Origin: Crocinitomicaceae bacterium
GTDB lineage: Bacteria > Bacteroidota > Bacteroidia > Flavobacteriales_D > Crocinitomicaceae
Direction: 5' to 3'
Assembly: GCA_024639405.1 (NCBI GenBank)
Contig: JAHEIL010000002.1
Span: 62,001-126,000, forward strand
Length of the DNA stretch: 64,000 bases
Made by a program: the position numbers and the translations under genes. The notes under the pieces are model-generated. The model was not told the DNA's origin, searched no databases, and worked only from the letters and a program-made list of their open reading frames with translations. The number at the start of each line of letters is the position of its first letter. Position 1 is the first letter of the stretch. Positions 35,394 to 46,083 of this stretch are shown piece after piece.

Positions 35394-36743
35394 ATGAAAA
35401 TAATTTTAATTCTAGGTGCTGGTTTATCTTCTTCAACTTTGATCCGTTATTTATTGGAGAATTCCATTGAAAACAAATGGCAAGTAAGAGTCGTAGATCA
35501 AGATATCAACTTGGCCAAGCGTAAAATAAATCAACATCCTAATGGAGTTGCACTTTCATTTAATGCTTTAAGTTCTGAAGAAAGAATGCCTGAAATTGAA
35601 AAAGCTGACATTGTCATTTCAATGTTGCCCGCTCGTTTTCATGTAGAAGTTGCATTGGATTGTATCGCGTTAAAAACTAACTTAATTACACCTTCATACA
35701 TTTCTCCAGAAATGAAAAACCTGGATGCCGCAGCAAAATCTGCTGGCATTGTTATTATGAACGAAATTGGTGTTGATCCAGGAATTGATCACATGAGTGC
35801 TATGAAAATCATTCATGAAATCAAAAAAAAAGGGGGTGATTTACATTCCTTTAAGTCGTATTGTGGAGGGTTAATTGCGCCTGAATACGATAACAATCCA
35901 TGGAATTATAAATTCACATGGAACCCACGAAATGTTGTTGTTGCAGGTCAAGGTGGCGCATCGTGTTTCATTGATCACAATGAATACAAATACATTCCAT
36001 ATAACCGCTTGTTTGGACGATTAATGCGTTTATCAATTGATGGCTATGGTGACTTCGATGGTTACGCCAACCGTGATTCTTTATCTTACAGAAAAACATA
36101 TGGTATTGAAAACATCCCAACCATATTTAGAGGAACATTGAGAAGGCCTGGATTTTGTCAGGCATGGAATGTATTTATAGAATTGGGAATGACAGATGAT
36201 TCCTACAAAATGGAAAATTCAGAGCATTTAACCCCACGTTCTTTCTTAAACGCATTTTTACCTTACCATGTTAACCGTTCAGTTGAAAATAAATTAAAAG
36301 ACTTTTTACGTGATGAACGTATTTCTCTTTTCGAACGTTTCGAATGGCTTGGTTTATTTGATGGTACAACTCCTCTTGGAATTGAAAATGCGAGTCCTGC
36401 TCAATTATTAGAAAAAATATTAGTTGGTAAACTTGTGTTATCTGAAGAAGACAAAGACATGTTGGTAATGCACCATGAATTTGAATATTCTTTTAACGGC
36501 CAAAATTATCAAATCACCTCTTCAATGGTTAATATCGGTGAAAATCATGTGTATACATCAATGTCAAATACAGTTGGTTTACCGGTAGCAATTGCCGCAA
36601 AAATGATCGTAAATGGCAGTTTAATATTAAAAGGTGTTCAGTTACCGATTCAACCAGAAGTTTACACGCCAATTTTAGAAGAATTAGCAGAATACAACAT
36701 TCAATTTATTGAAAAAGAAGTACAATTAGATTGTAAAATCTAA
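35394..36743 (+). CDS. Saccharopine dehydrogenase-family protein
   Basis: An NAD(P)-dependent enzyme of about 449 residues. It has a Rossmann N-terminus (KIILILGAGLSSS), an intact central SDH domain (MNEIGVDPGIDHMSAMKII) and a C-terminal domain matching saccharopine dehydrogenase (saccharopine to lysine or to glutamate plus aminoadipate semialdehyde). The likely role is lysine breakdown (inference). The start is the ATG at 35394; the in-frame TTG at 35370 lies inside a -7 box, TACATTTG (35365-35372), so it is not used. Confidence 0.9.
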   Translation: MKIILILGAGLSSSTLIRYLLENSIENKWQVRVVDQDINLAKRKINQHPNGVALSFNALSSEERMPEIEKADIVISMLPARFHVEVALDCIALKTNLITPSYISPEMKNLDAAAKSAGIVIMNEIGVDPGIDHMSAMKIIHEIKKKGGDLHSFKSYCGGLIAPEYDNNPWNYKFTWNPRNVVVAGQGGASCFIDHNEYKYIPYNRLFGRLMRLSIDGYGDFDGYANRDSLSYRKTYGIENIPTIFRGTLRRPGFCQAWNVFIELGMTDDSYKMENSEHLTPRSFLNAFLPYHVNRSVENKLKDFLRDERISLFERFEWLGLFDGTTPLGIENASPAQLLEKILVGKLVLSEEDKDMLVMHHEFEYSFNGQNYQITSSMVNIGENHVYTSMSNTVGLPVAIAAKMIVNGSLILKGVQLPIQPEVYTPILEELAEYNIQFIEKEVQLDCKI

Positions 36744-36786
36744 GAGCTTAACTTAAAATGATTCACCCTTTTTTCAACTAAAAAGC

Positions 36787-36794
36787 TATCTTTG
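36787..36794 (+). promoter_or_regulatory. metG: -7 box before metG
   Basis: TATCTTTG, identical to the tRNA-Phe -7 box, 23 bp before the metG ATG. No convincing TTTG at -33; the matching region is T-rich instead. Confidence 0.45.
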
Positions 36795-36816
36795 TGTTTC
36801 AAAATTCAATCTTAGC

Positions 36817-38871
36817 ATGTCAAAAACAAAATATACGATAACAGCTGCTTTGCCTTATGCAAACGGGCCTCTTCATTTAGGACACGTTGCAGGCGTTTAC
36901 CTTCCAGCAGATATTTTTGTTCGGTTTTTACGAATGAACCAACACGACGTTGCGTTTATTTGTGGTAGCGATGAACACGGTGCCGCAATTACATTACGTG
37001 CTAAGAAAGAAGGAATTACTCCACAAGAAATTGTCGATAAATACAACCAAATTATCGGCAAAGCATTCAAAGATTTTGATATTTCATTTGATATATTTCA
37101 CCGAACTTCTGCTGAAATTCATCACAAAACTTCGCAGGATTTCTTTTTAAAATTATACGAAAACGGTCATTTTACAGAAGAAACATCTGAACAATATTTT
37201 GACGAAGAATACCAACAATTTTTAGCAGATCGCTATATAACAGGAGAATGTCCTAAGTGCCAAAATCCAAATGCCTATGGCGATCAATGTGAAAAATGTG
37301 GTTCTGATTTGAGTCCAACGGAATTGAAAAATCCAATTTCTACGCTAAGTGGAAAAACACCTGTGTTAAAAACAACATCTCACTGGTATTTACCAATGAA
37401 TCGTCACGAAGATTGGTTGCGCGATTGGATCAAAGAAGGTAAGTTGGATGGTGTGCAACAACACGACCCAAAACCTTGGAGAAATCAAGTGATTGGCCAA
37501 TGTATGTCTTGGATTGATGGCGGATTACATTCACGCGCAATGACCCGTGATTTGGATTGGGGAGTAAAAGTACCATTACCAAATGCAGAAGGAAAAGTAT
37601 TGTATGTTTGGTTAGATGCACCAATAGGTTACATTTCTGCGACCAAACAATGGGCATTAGACAACAATAAAAACTGGGAAGATTATTGGACTGGAGATCG
37701 TAAATTAGTTCATTTTATTGGTAAAGATAACATCGTTTTTCATGCGGTTATTTTCCCAATTCTTCTTAAAAATCATGGTGGTTTAATTTTACCAGATAAT
37801 GTTCCAGCCTATGAATTCTTAAATTTAGAGGGCGATAAATTCTCTACTTCCCGCAACTGGGCTGTTTGGCTGCATGAATATACTACAGCTTATCCAGATA
37901 AAATGGATGAATTGAAATACGTACTAACAGCAATCGCTCCTGAAACAAAAGACGCTGAATTTACGTGGAAAGAATACCAAACACGTGTCAATAGTGAATT
38001 AGCAGACATCCTGGGGAATTTTGTCAATCGTGCTTTGGTATTAACACAAAAATATTACGAAGGAAAAGTACCACAGCAAGGCGAATTAACAGCTTTCGAC
38101 AAAGAAGTTTTAGCAGAAATGCAAGCCATTCCAGAACGAATCAGTAAATTGGTTTATGCATACAAATTGCGTGACGCTCAAGCTGAAGCTATGAATTTAG
38201 CCCGTTTAGGGAACAAATATTTGGCTGAATTAGAACCATGGAAGTTGATTAAAACGGATGAGAAACGCGTTGAAACGATTATGAATATTGCGTTGCAAAT
38301 TACGGCAAACTTAAGCATCGTTTTACAACCATTCTTGCCTGCAACAGCAGAGAAACTATCCCAATTCTTGAATTTTAAAACAACAGATTGGACAAAAGCT
38401 GGAAAACCAGATTTATTAGAAGCAGGTTCAATGACCAATCCTCCAAGCATTATCTTCCAAAAAATAGAAGATAGTTTGGTTGAAACAGAAGTGAGTAAAT
38501 TAACGGCAACACAAATTATGGAAACATCCTTTGAACCACAAAAACCATCCGTTGAATTTGATGATTTCACGAAATTAGACATTCGTTTAGGAACCATTTT
38601 AGAAGCTGAAAAAGTGGAAAAAGCGGATAAATTATTGAAATTATTGGTCGATACTGGAATCGATAAAAGAACCATTGTTTCAGGAATTGCTGCTCATTAC
38701 AAACCAGAAGAAATTATTGGAAAAACAGTTCAAGTTTTATTGAACTTAGCGCCACGTAAAATAAGAGGTATTGAATCACAAGGGATGATTTTAATGGCAG
38801 AAGATGCTGAAGGGAATTTAAGTTTTATGTCGCCCGAAAAAGATTTTCCAGCAGGTGGAGGAATTTCCTAA
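36817..38871 (+). CDS. metG: Methionyl-tRNA synthetase
   Basis: Class I synthetase of 684 residues that charges tRNA-Met. Signature 1 is HLGH (20-23). The four-Cys zinc knuckle begins at about residue 145 ([17 protein letters not shown]). The KMSKS-type loop is KFSTS (from residue 341), followed by the anticodon-binding helical domain. A C-terminal EMAP/tRNA-binding OB domain (about 575-684, [20 protein letters not shown]) makes this the long form. Its end overlaps the small gene that follows. Confidence 0.98.
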   Translation: MSKTKYTITAALPYANGPLHLGHVAGVYLPADIFVRFLRMNQHDVAFICGSDEHGAAITLRAKKEGITPQEIVDKYNQIIGKAFKDFDISFDIFHRTSAEIHHKTSQDFFLKLYENGHFTEETSEQYFDEEYQQFLADRYITGECPKCQNPNAYGDQCEKCGSDLSPTELKNPISTLSGKTPVLKTTSHWYLPMNRHEDWLRDWIKEGKLDGVQQHDPKPWRNQVIGQCMSWIDGGLHSRAMTRDLDWGVKVPLPNAEGKVLYVWLDAPIGYISATKQWALDNNKNWEDYWTGDRKLVHFIGKDNIVFHAVIFPILLKNHGGLILPDNVPAYEFLNLEGDKFSTSRNWAVWLHEYTTAYPDKMDELKYVLTAIAPETKDAEFTWKEYQTRVNSELADILGNFVNRALVLTQKYYEGKVPQQGELTAFDKEVLAEMQAIPERISKLVYAYKLRDAQAEAMNLARLGNKYLAELEPWKLIKTDEKRVETIMNIALQITANLSIVLQPFLPATAEKLSQFLNFKTTDWTKAGKPDLLEAGSMTNPPSIIFQKIEDSLVETEVSKLTATQIMETSFEPQKPSVEFDDFTKLDIRLGTILEAEKVEKADKLLKLLVDTGIDKRTIVSGIAAHYKPEEIIGKTVQVLLNLAPRKIRGIESQGMILMAEDAEGNLSFMSPEKDFPAGGGIS

Positions 38872-39214
38872 GCATAACGAAGCGCTACAATTTGTTTTTT
38901 CAACGGAAGAATTTGTTGTCAAAACACAATGTCAATTAGCCAAAGATTTTGGACAATTCCATTTAATGTTTCCAGACAACTTTACAACACAAGCCTTTTC
39001 TAAAGCTGAAATCACTTCACTTATAGAAGAAAACATTGCAAAGTTATTAGAAGAAGGAGAAACGCGCTTATTGCAATTGCTTTACACGATAGATCTTTCT
39101 GAGAAAACTTTTCTAGCATTAACTTTAACTCCAAATTTTCTAAACTTAATCTCCAATAAAATCCTTGAACGCGAAGCGTATAAAGTGTATTTGAAAAGTA
39201 TTTTTAGTAATTAA
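38855..39214 (+). CDS. Small conserved-looking protein overlapping metG end
   Basis: A 119-residue acidic, helical protein with no signal or membrane segment. It starts at GTG 38855, 17 bp inside the metG 3' end; the next ATG would cut off a third of the protein. Motif-like text [19 protein letters not shown] suggests a folded domain. I recall similar uncharacterised proteins in Flavobacteriia but cannot name a family. Same strand and tight overlap imply co-translation with metG. Confidence 0.65.
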   Translation: MEEFPKHNEALQFVFSTEEFVVKTQCQLAKDFGQFHLMFPDNFTTQAFSKAEITSLIEENIAKLLEEGETRLLQLLYTIDLSEKTFLALTLTPNFLNLISNKILEREAYKVYLKSIFSN

Positions 39215-39266
39215 TTGTAAATATTAAATTTTTAAATATATTAGCATATAATTTAAAATCAACCAC

Positions 39267-40148
39267 ATGCGTACTCTATTTACTATTATTGCCATTTGTT
39301 TTATAAATATTTCTTTCGCTCAAAACAACTATTCTCATTTTCCAGATTCTAATGCTGTTTGGTCTATTTGGGATCGAAAGATTACTGTAAATGGAGATAC
39401 AACAATTAATGGTTTTCAATATAAAAAATACTACAATACTGATTCCATCTTTAGTAATCCATTTTATCTGGCAGCACTTCGAGAAGATGTAACAACACAA
39501 AAAGTGTTTGCTTTTCATCCTACTGATAGCGTTGAACGTATTTTATACGATTTTTCAGCAACTGTTGGTGATACCGTTGAATCTCAATCAATTTATACTG
39601 GATGGTTAGGATGGAGCCAACCTTTTTTATTTCAAGTACTTGCAGTTGATAGCATTTCAATTTTGGGTAATTACCACAAACGTTTAAAGGTTAAAAGTTT
39701 GTGTGAAATTCAACCAATAGAAGATTATTGGGTAGCAGGTATTGGGTCTGTTTCAGCTGGTTTATTTGATGCAGGAATGTACGGTTTTTGTGGTGCAATT
39801 TGTTTTTCTGCTCCACCAGTTTTATTATGCTATGAAAGAGATGGTAATTTATTAATTGATAATCCTTCCTATGACAATTGCATTGAATTTCCACTAGGAA
39901 CTAAAGAATTGGAACAAGAAATTGGAGTATCCATTTATCCAAATCCAACGTCTGATATAGTAACAATTACCTCAAAAGAAATAATTGATAATTATTCAAT
40001 TTACTCCATCAACAACCAGTTGATACTATCAAAAAAGAATAACTCCAATTTTGTTGAAGTTTCTTTCGCAAATTTACCATCAGGGGTTTATTTTGTAAAA
40101 ATCAATACATCAAAAGGTTCAATATTGAAGAAAATTAGCAAAAACTAA
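39267..40148 (+). CDS. Secreted protein with T9SS type A sorting domain
   Basis: A 293-residue protein with a signal peptide (1-18, ending SFAQ), a beta-rich middle with no recognised domain (about 20-210), and a C-terminal T9SS domain (about 220-293: VSIYPNPTSDIVTI ... GVYFVKINTSKGSILKKISK, cited in part). It would be exported by the T9SS and fixed on the cell surface or released. No enzymatic motif is seen; three or four Cys occur in the middle. It has its own short upstream gap of 52 bp. Confidence 0.85.
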   Translation: MRTLFTIIAICFINISFAQNNYSHFPDSNAVWSIWDRKITVNGDTTINGFQYKKYYNTDSIFSNPFYLAALREDVTTQKVFAFHPTDSVERILYDFSATVGDTVESQSIYTGWLGWSQPFLFQVLAVDSISILGNYHKRLKVKSLCEIQPIEDYWVAGIGSVSAGLFDAGMYGFCGAICFSAPPVLLCYERDGNLLIDNPSYDNCIEFPLGTKELEQEIGVSIYPNPTSDIVTITSKEIIDNYSIYSINNQLILSKKNNSNFVEVSFANLPSGVYFVKINTSKGSILKKISKN

Positions 40149-40292
40149 TACAGAATTAAACATTTAGTATAGTTGTTGATTTGGAAGAAAAATGATGAAC
40201 ATGCTTGCTATTTTTACCTTTCAAAATGTTCAGCACATTTAAAAAATTAAAAATCTGTTTATTTTCTAACTTTTTGCTAAGTTTTTATAGTT

Positions 40293-40327
40293 TTTGGCCT
40301 TAGTTCCTAACTAAATGTCTAAATTTG
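40293..40327 (+). promoter_or_regulatory. sucA: Candidate promoter of sucAB
   Basis: TTTG (40293-40296) and TAAATTTG (40320-40327) with a 23-bp spacer, slightly long. The ATG of sucA follows 27 bp later. The box also covers the TTG at 40325, an in-frame false start. Confidence 0.5.
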
Positions 40328-40354
40328 TCACTCCATAAAAGTGTACAAAAAACC

Positions 40355-43066
40355 ATGGATAAAGTATCATATGTAGGGAATGCAGATGTGAATGCAATTG
40401 ATCACCTGTACAAAATGTATCAACAAGACCCTGAAAGTGTTGATATTGGCTGGAAAAAATTCTTTGAAGGCTTTGATTTCGCACGAACAAACTTCGATGA
40501 CGACGGAACTATTCCAGAAAATTTTCAAAAAGAGTTTAAAGTAATTAACCTCATCAATGGATATCGCAACCGTGGACATCTGTTCACAAAAACGAATCCG
40601 GTACGCGAGCGTCGTAAACACACTCCTACCCTTGAACTTGAAAACTTTGGTTTAGAATCAGCTGATTTAGAGTTAGTTTTTCAAGCAGGTGAAGAAATAG
40701 GTATCGGGGCAGCTAGTTTGCGCGATATCATTCATCATTTGGAAGAAACATATTGCCAATCAATTGGTATTGAATATGTTTACATGCGTGATCCAGAACG
40801 TATCGAATGGTTTAAAAATAAAATAGAAATTAAAAATCGCCCACAATTCGATAAAACTCGAAAAATGGCAATTTTCAACAAATTGAACCAAGCTTCTAAT
40901 TTTGAAGCTTTTTTAGGTAAGAAATTTGTTGGACAAAAACGCTTTTCGATTGAAGGTGGAGAAGCTTTGATTCCTGCTTTAGACACCTTAGTTACTAAAG
41001 GTTCTGAATTAGGTGTTGAGTACTTTGTTATGGGAATGGCACATAGAGGCCGTTTGAATACATTGACAAATATTTTCGAAAAACGTCCGAAAGATATTTT
41101 CTCAGAATTTGAAGGAAAAGAATTTGATTCAGTTGATTATTTTGATGGTGATGTAAAATACCACCAAGGATTTACATCACATGTAAAATTAGCAAATGGT
41201 AAAGAAGTTGGATTAACACTTTCTCCTAACCCATCTCACTTAGAAGCTGTTAATACAGTTGTTGAAGGAATTGCTCGTGCAAAAGTAGATCATTTATTAC
41301 ACGACGAAAAGAAAATTTGTCCTGTATTAATTCATGGTGATGCTGCGATTGCAGGTCAAGGAATTGTGTACGAAACAATCCAAATGGCGCAATTGGATGG
41401 ATACAGAGCTGGAGGAACGGTTCACATCGTTGTTAATAATCAAGTTGGATTTACAACGAATTATTTGGATGGTCGTTCTTCAACATATTGTACGGATGTT
41501 GCAAAAACTACACTTTGCCCTGTTTTCCATGTGAATGGAGATGATGTGGAAGCAGTTGTTCAAACCATTGAAATTGCAATGGAATACCGCCAACAATTCA
41601 ACCGTGATATTTTCATTGATTTATTGTGCTACCGTAAATATGGTCACAACGAAGGAGATGAGCCAAAATTCACGCAACCTCATTTATACAACATCATCGC
41701 TAAACACCCTAATCCAAGAGAAATTTATTTCAAACAATTGGAAAGTGAAGGTGTAATATCCCAAGCAGATGCTAAAAAAATTGAAGAGGATTATTCGAAT
41801 TTCTTAGAAAAAGAATTTGAGATTTCTCGTCAAAATGATAAAGCCTTAGTTTACGACTTTTTAAGTCAAACATGGGAAGGTTTCCGACATGGAAAATTAG
41901 AAGATTTTGAAAAATCACCTGAAACGGGAGTTGCTAAAAAAACGTTACAAGAGTTAGGTTTAAAATTAGCTTCATTGCCAGAAGGAAAAAAATACTTCCG
42001 TAAAATTGCTAAAATATTTGATGACCGTTTAAATGCAATTCAATCGGATAAATTGGATTGGGGTTCTGCAGAAATGTTAGCATATGCTACTTTATTAGTT
42101 GAAGGACACCCTGTGAGAATTTCTGGTCAAGATGTAGAGCGCGGAACATTTTCTCACCGTCATGCTGTAGTAAAAACAGAAGATACAGAGGAAGAAATCA
42201 TTACATTGAATTTATTGAACGACAAACAAGCACCATTTACAGTTTACAATTCATTGTTATCTGAGTATGGTGTGTTAGGATTTGAATACGGTTATTCTTT
42301 AGCAACTCCAAAAGGTTTAACTATTTGGGAAGCGCAATTTGGTGATTTCTTCAACGGAGCACAAATTATGATTGACCAATTCATCTCTGCTGGAGAAGAC
42401 AAATGGGCGACACAAAGCGGTTTAGTGATGTTATTGCCACACGGTTATGAAGGTCAAGGAGCAGAACATTCTAGTGGTAGAATGGAACGTTTCTTACAAC
42501 AATGTGCAGATACAAACATGCAAATTGTAAATACTTCTACTCCTGCAAACCATTTCCATTTATTACGTCGCCAAGTAAAACGTGATTTCAGAAAACCATT
42601 GGTTGTTTTTTCACCTAAAATGTTATTACGCTACCCAAGTGCAGTTTCTTCATTAGATGAAATGGCAAAAGGTGGATTCCAAGAAGTAATTGACGATACA
42701 CAAGTAGATGCGAAAAATGTTGATACTGTAGTTTTATGTTCTGGTAAGTTTTACTATGAAATGAAAGAGAAAGCAGTTGAAATGGGGGTTAAAAACATGG
42801 CGTTTGTTCGTGTAGAGCAATTGTATCCTTTGCCACAGAATCAAATTGAAGCAATCCTTGCAAAATACAAACCAACAAACATTTTGTGGGCACAAGAAGA
42901 GCCTTCAAACATGGGAGCTTGGACACACATTGCGATGTCGATGCGTCACTTACCAATTATTGGAATCCATAGAAATGCTACTGCTGCAGCTGCTGAGGGT
43001 TCTAAAAAATTACACGAGAAAAGATTAAAACAGCTTTTTGCTGATTTGTTTAAATTTGCGAAATAA
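40355..43066 (+). CDS. sucA: 2-oxoglutarate dehydrogenase E1 component
   Basis: Thiamine-diphosphate enzyme of the citric acid cycle that decarboxylates 2-oxoglutarate and passes succinyl groups to E2. About 903 residues, full length. Seen: the E1 N-terminal segment (YVGNADVNAIDHLYKMYQQDP), the central HGDAAIAGQGIVYETIQM, the TPP-binding part CYRKYGHNEGDEPKFTQP and the transketolase-like LPHGYEGQGAEHSSGRMER. The ATG at 40355 is chosen over TTG 40325. It is followed 36 bp later by sucB. Confidence 0.97.
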   Translation: MDKVSYVGNADVNAIDHLYKMYQQDPESVDIGWKKFFEGFDFARTNFDDDGTIPENFQKEFKVINLINGYRNRGHLFTKTNPVRERRKHTPTLELENFGLESADLELVFQAGEEIGIGAASLRDIIHHLEETYCQSIGIEYVYMRDPERIEWFKNKIEIKNRPQFDKTRKMAIFNKLNQASNFEAFLGKKFVGQKRFSIEGGEALIPALDTLVTKGSELGVEYFVMGMAHRGRLNTLTNIFEKRPKDIFSEFEGKEFDSVDYFDGDVKYHQGFTSHVKLANGKEVGLTLSPNPSHLEAVNTVVEGIARAKVDHLLHDEKKICPVLIHGDAAIAGQGIVYETIQMAQLDGYRAGGTVHIVVNNQVGFTTNYLDGRSSTYCTDVAKTTLCPVFHVNGDDVEAVVQTIEIAMEYRQQFNRDIFIDLLCYRKYGHNEGDEPKFTQPHLYNIIAKHPNPREIYFKQLESEGVISQADAKKIEEDYSNFLEKEFEISRQNDKALVYDFLSQTWEGFRHGKLEDFEKSPETGVAKKTLQELGLKLASLPEGKKYFRKIAKIFDDRLNAIQSDKLDWGSAEMLAYATLLVEGHPVRISGQDVERGTFSHRHAVVKTEDTEEEIITLNLLNDKQAPFTVYNSLLSEYGVLGFEYGYSLATPKGLTIWEAQFGDFFNGAQIMIDQFISAGEDKWATQSGLVMLLPHGYEGQGAEHSSGRMERFLQQCADTNMQIVNTSTPANHFHLLRRQVKRDFRKPLVVFSPKMLLRYPSAVSSLDEMAKGGFQEVIDDTQVDAKNVDTVVLCSGKFYYEMKEKAVEMGVKNMAFVRVEQLYPLPQNQIEAILAKYKPTNILWAQEEPSNMGAWTHIAMSMRHLPIIGIHRNATAAAAEGSKKLHEKRLKQLFADLFKFAK

Positions 43067-43102
43067 TAAGTCGAACACTTATTCGTATTAAAAATAGAAA
43101 GT

Positions 43103-44353
43103 ATGTCAGTTTTAGAAATGAAAGTACCAAGTCCAGGAGAATCAATCTCTGAAGTGGAAATTGCACAATGGTTGGTAGCTGATGGAGATTACGTTGAAAA
43201 AGACCAAGCAATTGCCGAAGTTGATTCAGATAAAGCAACTTTAGAATTACCTGCTGAAGAAAGTGGTATAATTACGTTGAAAGCAGAAGAAGGCGATGTT
43301 GTGAAAGTTGGACAAGTAGTTTGTTTGATAGATACAAGCGCTGCACGACCTGCAGGAGCTCCTGTAGCTGAAAAAGTTGCGGAAGTTCAAGCGGCACCTG
43401 TTGTTGAAAAAACGACAGCTGCACCAAGTCCAGACCCAATTAAAAAAGAGACGTATGCTGCTGGAACACCATCAGTTGCTGCTGCAAAAATAATGGCAGA
43501 AAACAATGTGCCTGCTGCTAAAGTTGCTGGATCAGGAAAAGATGGTCGCATCACCAAACAAGATGTTGTTGCTGCAATGTCGGGTGGTTTCTCTGCTGAC
43601 GCTGCTCAAGGTTGGGGTGGTACACGTGATCAATCGCGTGAAAAAATGTCGATGCTTCGTCGTAAAATTGCTGAACGATTAGTTGCTGTAAAAAGCGAAA
43701 CTGCGATGTTGACTACGTTCAACGAAATTGACATGAAACCAATTATGGATTTGCGTAACAAATACAAAGATTTGTTTGCAAAACACCATGAAGTGAATTT
43801 AGGATTTATGTCGTTTTTCACAAAAGCAGTTACAGAAGCTTTGAATATATTTCCTGCCGTGAATGCACAAATTGATGGGAATGAAATCGTTTACCATAAC
43901 TATGCTGATATCGGAATTGCTGTGTCTTCACCAAAAGGATTAATGGTACCTGTTGTTCGCAATGCAGAGCAAATGAGTTTAGCGGACATCGAACGTGAAA
44001 TCAAACGTTTAGCAATCAAAGCGAGAGATGGAAAAATTACACCTGATGATATGACAGGTGGAACATTTACCATTACAAATGGTGGTGTTTTTGGTTCAAT
44101 GTTATCTACACCAATTATCAACCCACCACAATCTGCCATTTTAGGAATGCATAACATTGTTGAGCGTCCAGTTGCAATCAATGGTAAAGTTGAGATACGT
44201 CCAATCATGTATTTAGCATTGTCGTATGATCATAGAATCATTGATGGGAAAGAATCCGTTGGGTTCTTAGTGAAAGTGAAAGAAATGTTAGAAAACCCAG
44301 AAAGAATGTTGTTTGGAGCGAAAGATCCACACGCTGTTTTATTGGGATTATAA
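43103..44353 (+). CDS. sucB: 2-oxoglutarate dehydrogenase E2 (dihydrolipoyl succinyltransferase)
   Basis: A 416-residue core of the complex. The N-terminal lipoyl domain carries the lipoylated Lys44 (DSDKATLEL). An Ala/Pro-rich linker (about 85-120) leads to the E3-binding domain ([20 protein letters not shown]) and the catalytic acyltransferase domain (about 185-416) with [10 protein letters not shown] strong terminator follows, so sucA-sucB is a two-gene operon; the E3 gene is elsewhere. Confidence 0.97.
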   Translation: MSVLEMKVPSPGESISEVEIAQWLVADGDYVEKDQAIAEVDSDKATLELPAEESGIITLKAEEGDVVKVGQVVCLIDTSAARPAGAPVAEKVAEVQAAPVVEKTTAAPSPDPIKKETYAAGTPSVAAAKIMAENNVPAAKVAGSGKDGRITKQDVVAAMSGGFSADAAQGWGGTRDQSREKMSMLRRKIAERLVAVKSETAMLTTFNEIDMKPIMDLRNKYKDLFAKHHEVNLGFMSFFTKAVTEALNIFPAVNAQIDGNEIVYHNYADIGIAVSSPKGLMVPVVRNAEQMSLADIEREIKRLAIKARDGKITPDDMTGGTFTITNGGVFGSMLSTPIINPPQSAILGMHNIVERPVAINGKVEIRPIMYLALSYDHRIIDGKESVGFLVKVKEMLENPERMLFGAKDPHAVLLGL

Positions 44354-44371
44354 TCGATCTATAAAGAATTG

Positions 44372-44404
44372 AAAACCGTTGCAGCAATGTAGCGGTTTTT
44401 TTTT
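44372..44404 (+). terminator. Terminator after sucB
   Basis: Stem AAAACCGTTGC (44372-44382) pairs with 44389-44399 (two G-U pairs) around a 6-nt loop, followed by a run of Ts. Confidence 0.85.
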
Positions 44405-44475
44405 GCTTTAATAAGTGTAACATACATGACATTCGTTTTGTATTCGTTTATGTAGATTTATCAAAAAATAAATTT

Positions 44476-46080
44476 ATGAAACGTTTCGCTTTTTTTAGTT
44501 TAATCCTATTCAGTTGGTTGAATAATTTTGCTCAAATTGCACCATTTACGATTGAAATAGAACCAATTTCAATAAATGGATTAGGGGGAATTCAATCTTT
44601 TGCTTTTGGACAAGGGAATGGCAAATGGTTAATCATTGGTGGGCGTTTAGATGGATTACACAAAAGACAACCCAATGCTTCTTTTGATCTTGCTGGACAT
44701 AACAATCAATTAATTGTTGTAGACCCAATTACACTTCAAAAATGGACTGCACCATTAACATCATTGAGTATTGAATTACAAGAGCAATTGAAATCAACCA
44801 ATATGCAGTTTCATCAAAGAGGAGACTATTTATATATAACGGGAGGATATGGATTTAGCAGTCAATTAAATGATCATACAACGTTCAATAAAATGATTGC
44901 TATTCAGATTTCTTCTACAATTGACGCAATTGTTAATGCGACAGCTTTAACCCCTTATTTTCGTCAAATCACGGATAATCAATTTCAAGTAACTGGGGGA
45001 CGTTTAGAGAAAATAAATCACACGTTTTATTTAGTAGGAGGACACAAATTTATTGGCCGATACAATCCAATGAATAATCCAACATACACACAAACTTATA
45101 CGAATCAAATTCGAAAATTTAACATTTTTGATGATGGTACGAATTTACAAATCACACATTTATCTGCATACTCAGACCCAATCAATCTTCATCGACGTGA
45201 TTACAATGTAACACCACAAATTTATCCAGATGGCTCTGAAGGATTAACTGCATTTTCAGGTGTATTTCAACCTAACGTTGATTTACCATATCTAAATTGT
45301 GTAAACATTGATAGCACAATTTATACAGTAAATACTAATTTTTCTCAATATTACAATCATTACCATTGTGCAAATTTTCCTATTTATTCAGTCCAAAACA
45401 ACACGATGAATACTGTATTTTTTGGTGGGATCGCACAATATTATGACAGCTCGGGGATATTGGTTCAAGACAATAATGTACCATTTGTCAAAACGATTGC
45501 CCGCGTAGAGAGAACAAGTAATGGACAAATGTCGGAATATAAATTACCTGTTGAATTACCTAATCTATTGGGAGCTGGCGCAGAACTAATTCCAAATGAA
45601 GCATTGCCAAAATATGCCAATGGAGTAATTAAATATGATGATTTAGTAGACGATACAACTTTAATCGGTTACATTTTCGGAGGAATAAGTAGTAGTTCAA
45701 AAAATATTTTCTTTGTGAATAATGGCACACAAAGTTCCGCTAGTAATCAAATTTTTAAAGTTAAATTAATTAAAAATGAAGCAGCAGCTATTGATGATCT
45801 AAATGAACAAAGTATAGGGACGTTAAAACTAGTTACAGCTCCTAATCCTTCCAATGGAAGTTTTGAAGCAACCTATAATTTGATTGCTCCATCTGATGTT
45901 ACCATTACATTTTCAAAACTATCAGGAGAAATAACGGAAACTGTTAAACTTAAAAACCAACCACAAGGAACAAACACGTACAAACAAGATCAACTTAAAA
46001 ATCTAGCGGATGGGGCATACTTTATTCGAGTGGATACACAAAACGAAACAGCTATTCAAAAAATAATCATTAAAAAATAA
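44476..46080 (+). CDS. Kelch-like secreted protein with T9SS C-terminal domain
   Basis: A 534-residue protein with a signal peptide (1-20, ending NFAQ). Repeated blocks of the type LIIGGRLDG, LYITGGYG, FYLVGGHKF, FFGGIAQ, IFGGISS, each spaced by 50-100 residues, resemble Kelch beta-propeller blades. The C-terminal T9SS domain is at about 455-534 (LVTAPNPSNGSFEATY ... IQKIIIKK). It is probably surface exposed. It lies 3 bp upstream of a cytochrome c lipoprotein gene, so the two are co-transcribed; a shared role in surface redox or ligand binding is inference only. Confidence 0.82.
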   Translation: MKRFAFFSLILFSWLNNFAQIAPFTIEIEPISINGLGGIQSFAFGQGNGKWLIIGGRLDGLHKRQPNASFDLAGHNNQLIVVDPITLQKWTAPLTSLSIELQEQLKSTNMQFHQRGDYLYITGGYGFSSQLNDHTTFNKMIAIQISSTIDAIVNATALTPYFRQITDNQFQVTGGRLEKINHTFYLVGGHKFIGRYNPMNNPTYTQTYTNQIRKFNIFDDGTNLQITHLSAYSDPINLHRRDYNVTPQIYPDGSEGLTAFSGVFQPNVDLPYLNCVNIDSTIYTVNTNFSQYYNHYHCANFPIYSVQNNTMNTVFFGGIAQYYDSSGILVQDNNVPFVKTIARVERTSNGQMSEYKLPVELPNLLGAGAELIPNEALPKYANGVIKYDDLVDDTTLIGYIFGGISSSSKNIFFVNNGTQSSASNQIFKVKLIKNEAAAIDDLNEQSIGTLKLVTAPNPSNGSFEATYNLIAPSDVTITFSKLSGEITETVKLKNQPQGTNTYKQDQLKNLADGAYFIRVDTQNETAIQKIIIKK

Positions 46081-46083
46081 CGT

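Noticed and set aside
40196-40233. Inverted repeat TGAACAT / ATGTTCA after the T9SS cargo gene
   Set aside because: The arms are only 7 bp with a loop of more than 20 nt and no T tract, so I do not call it a terminator.
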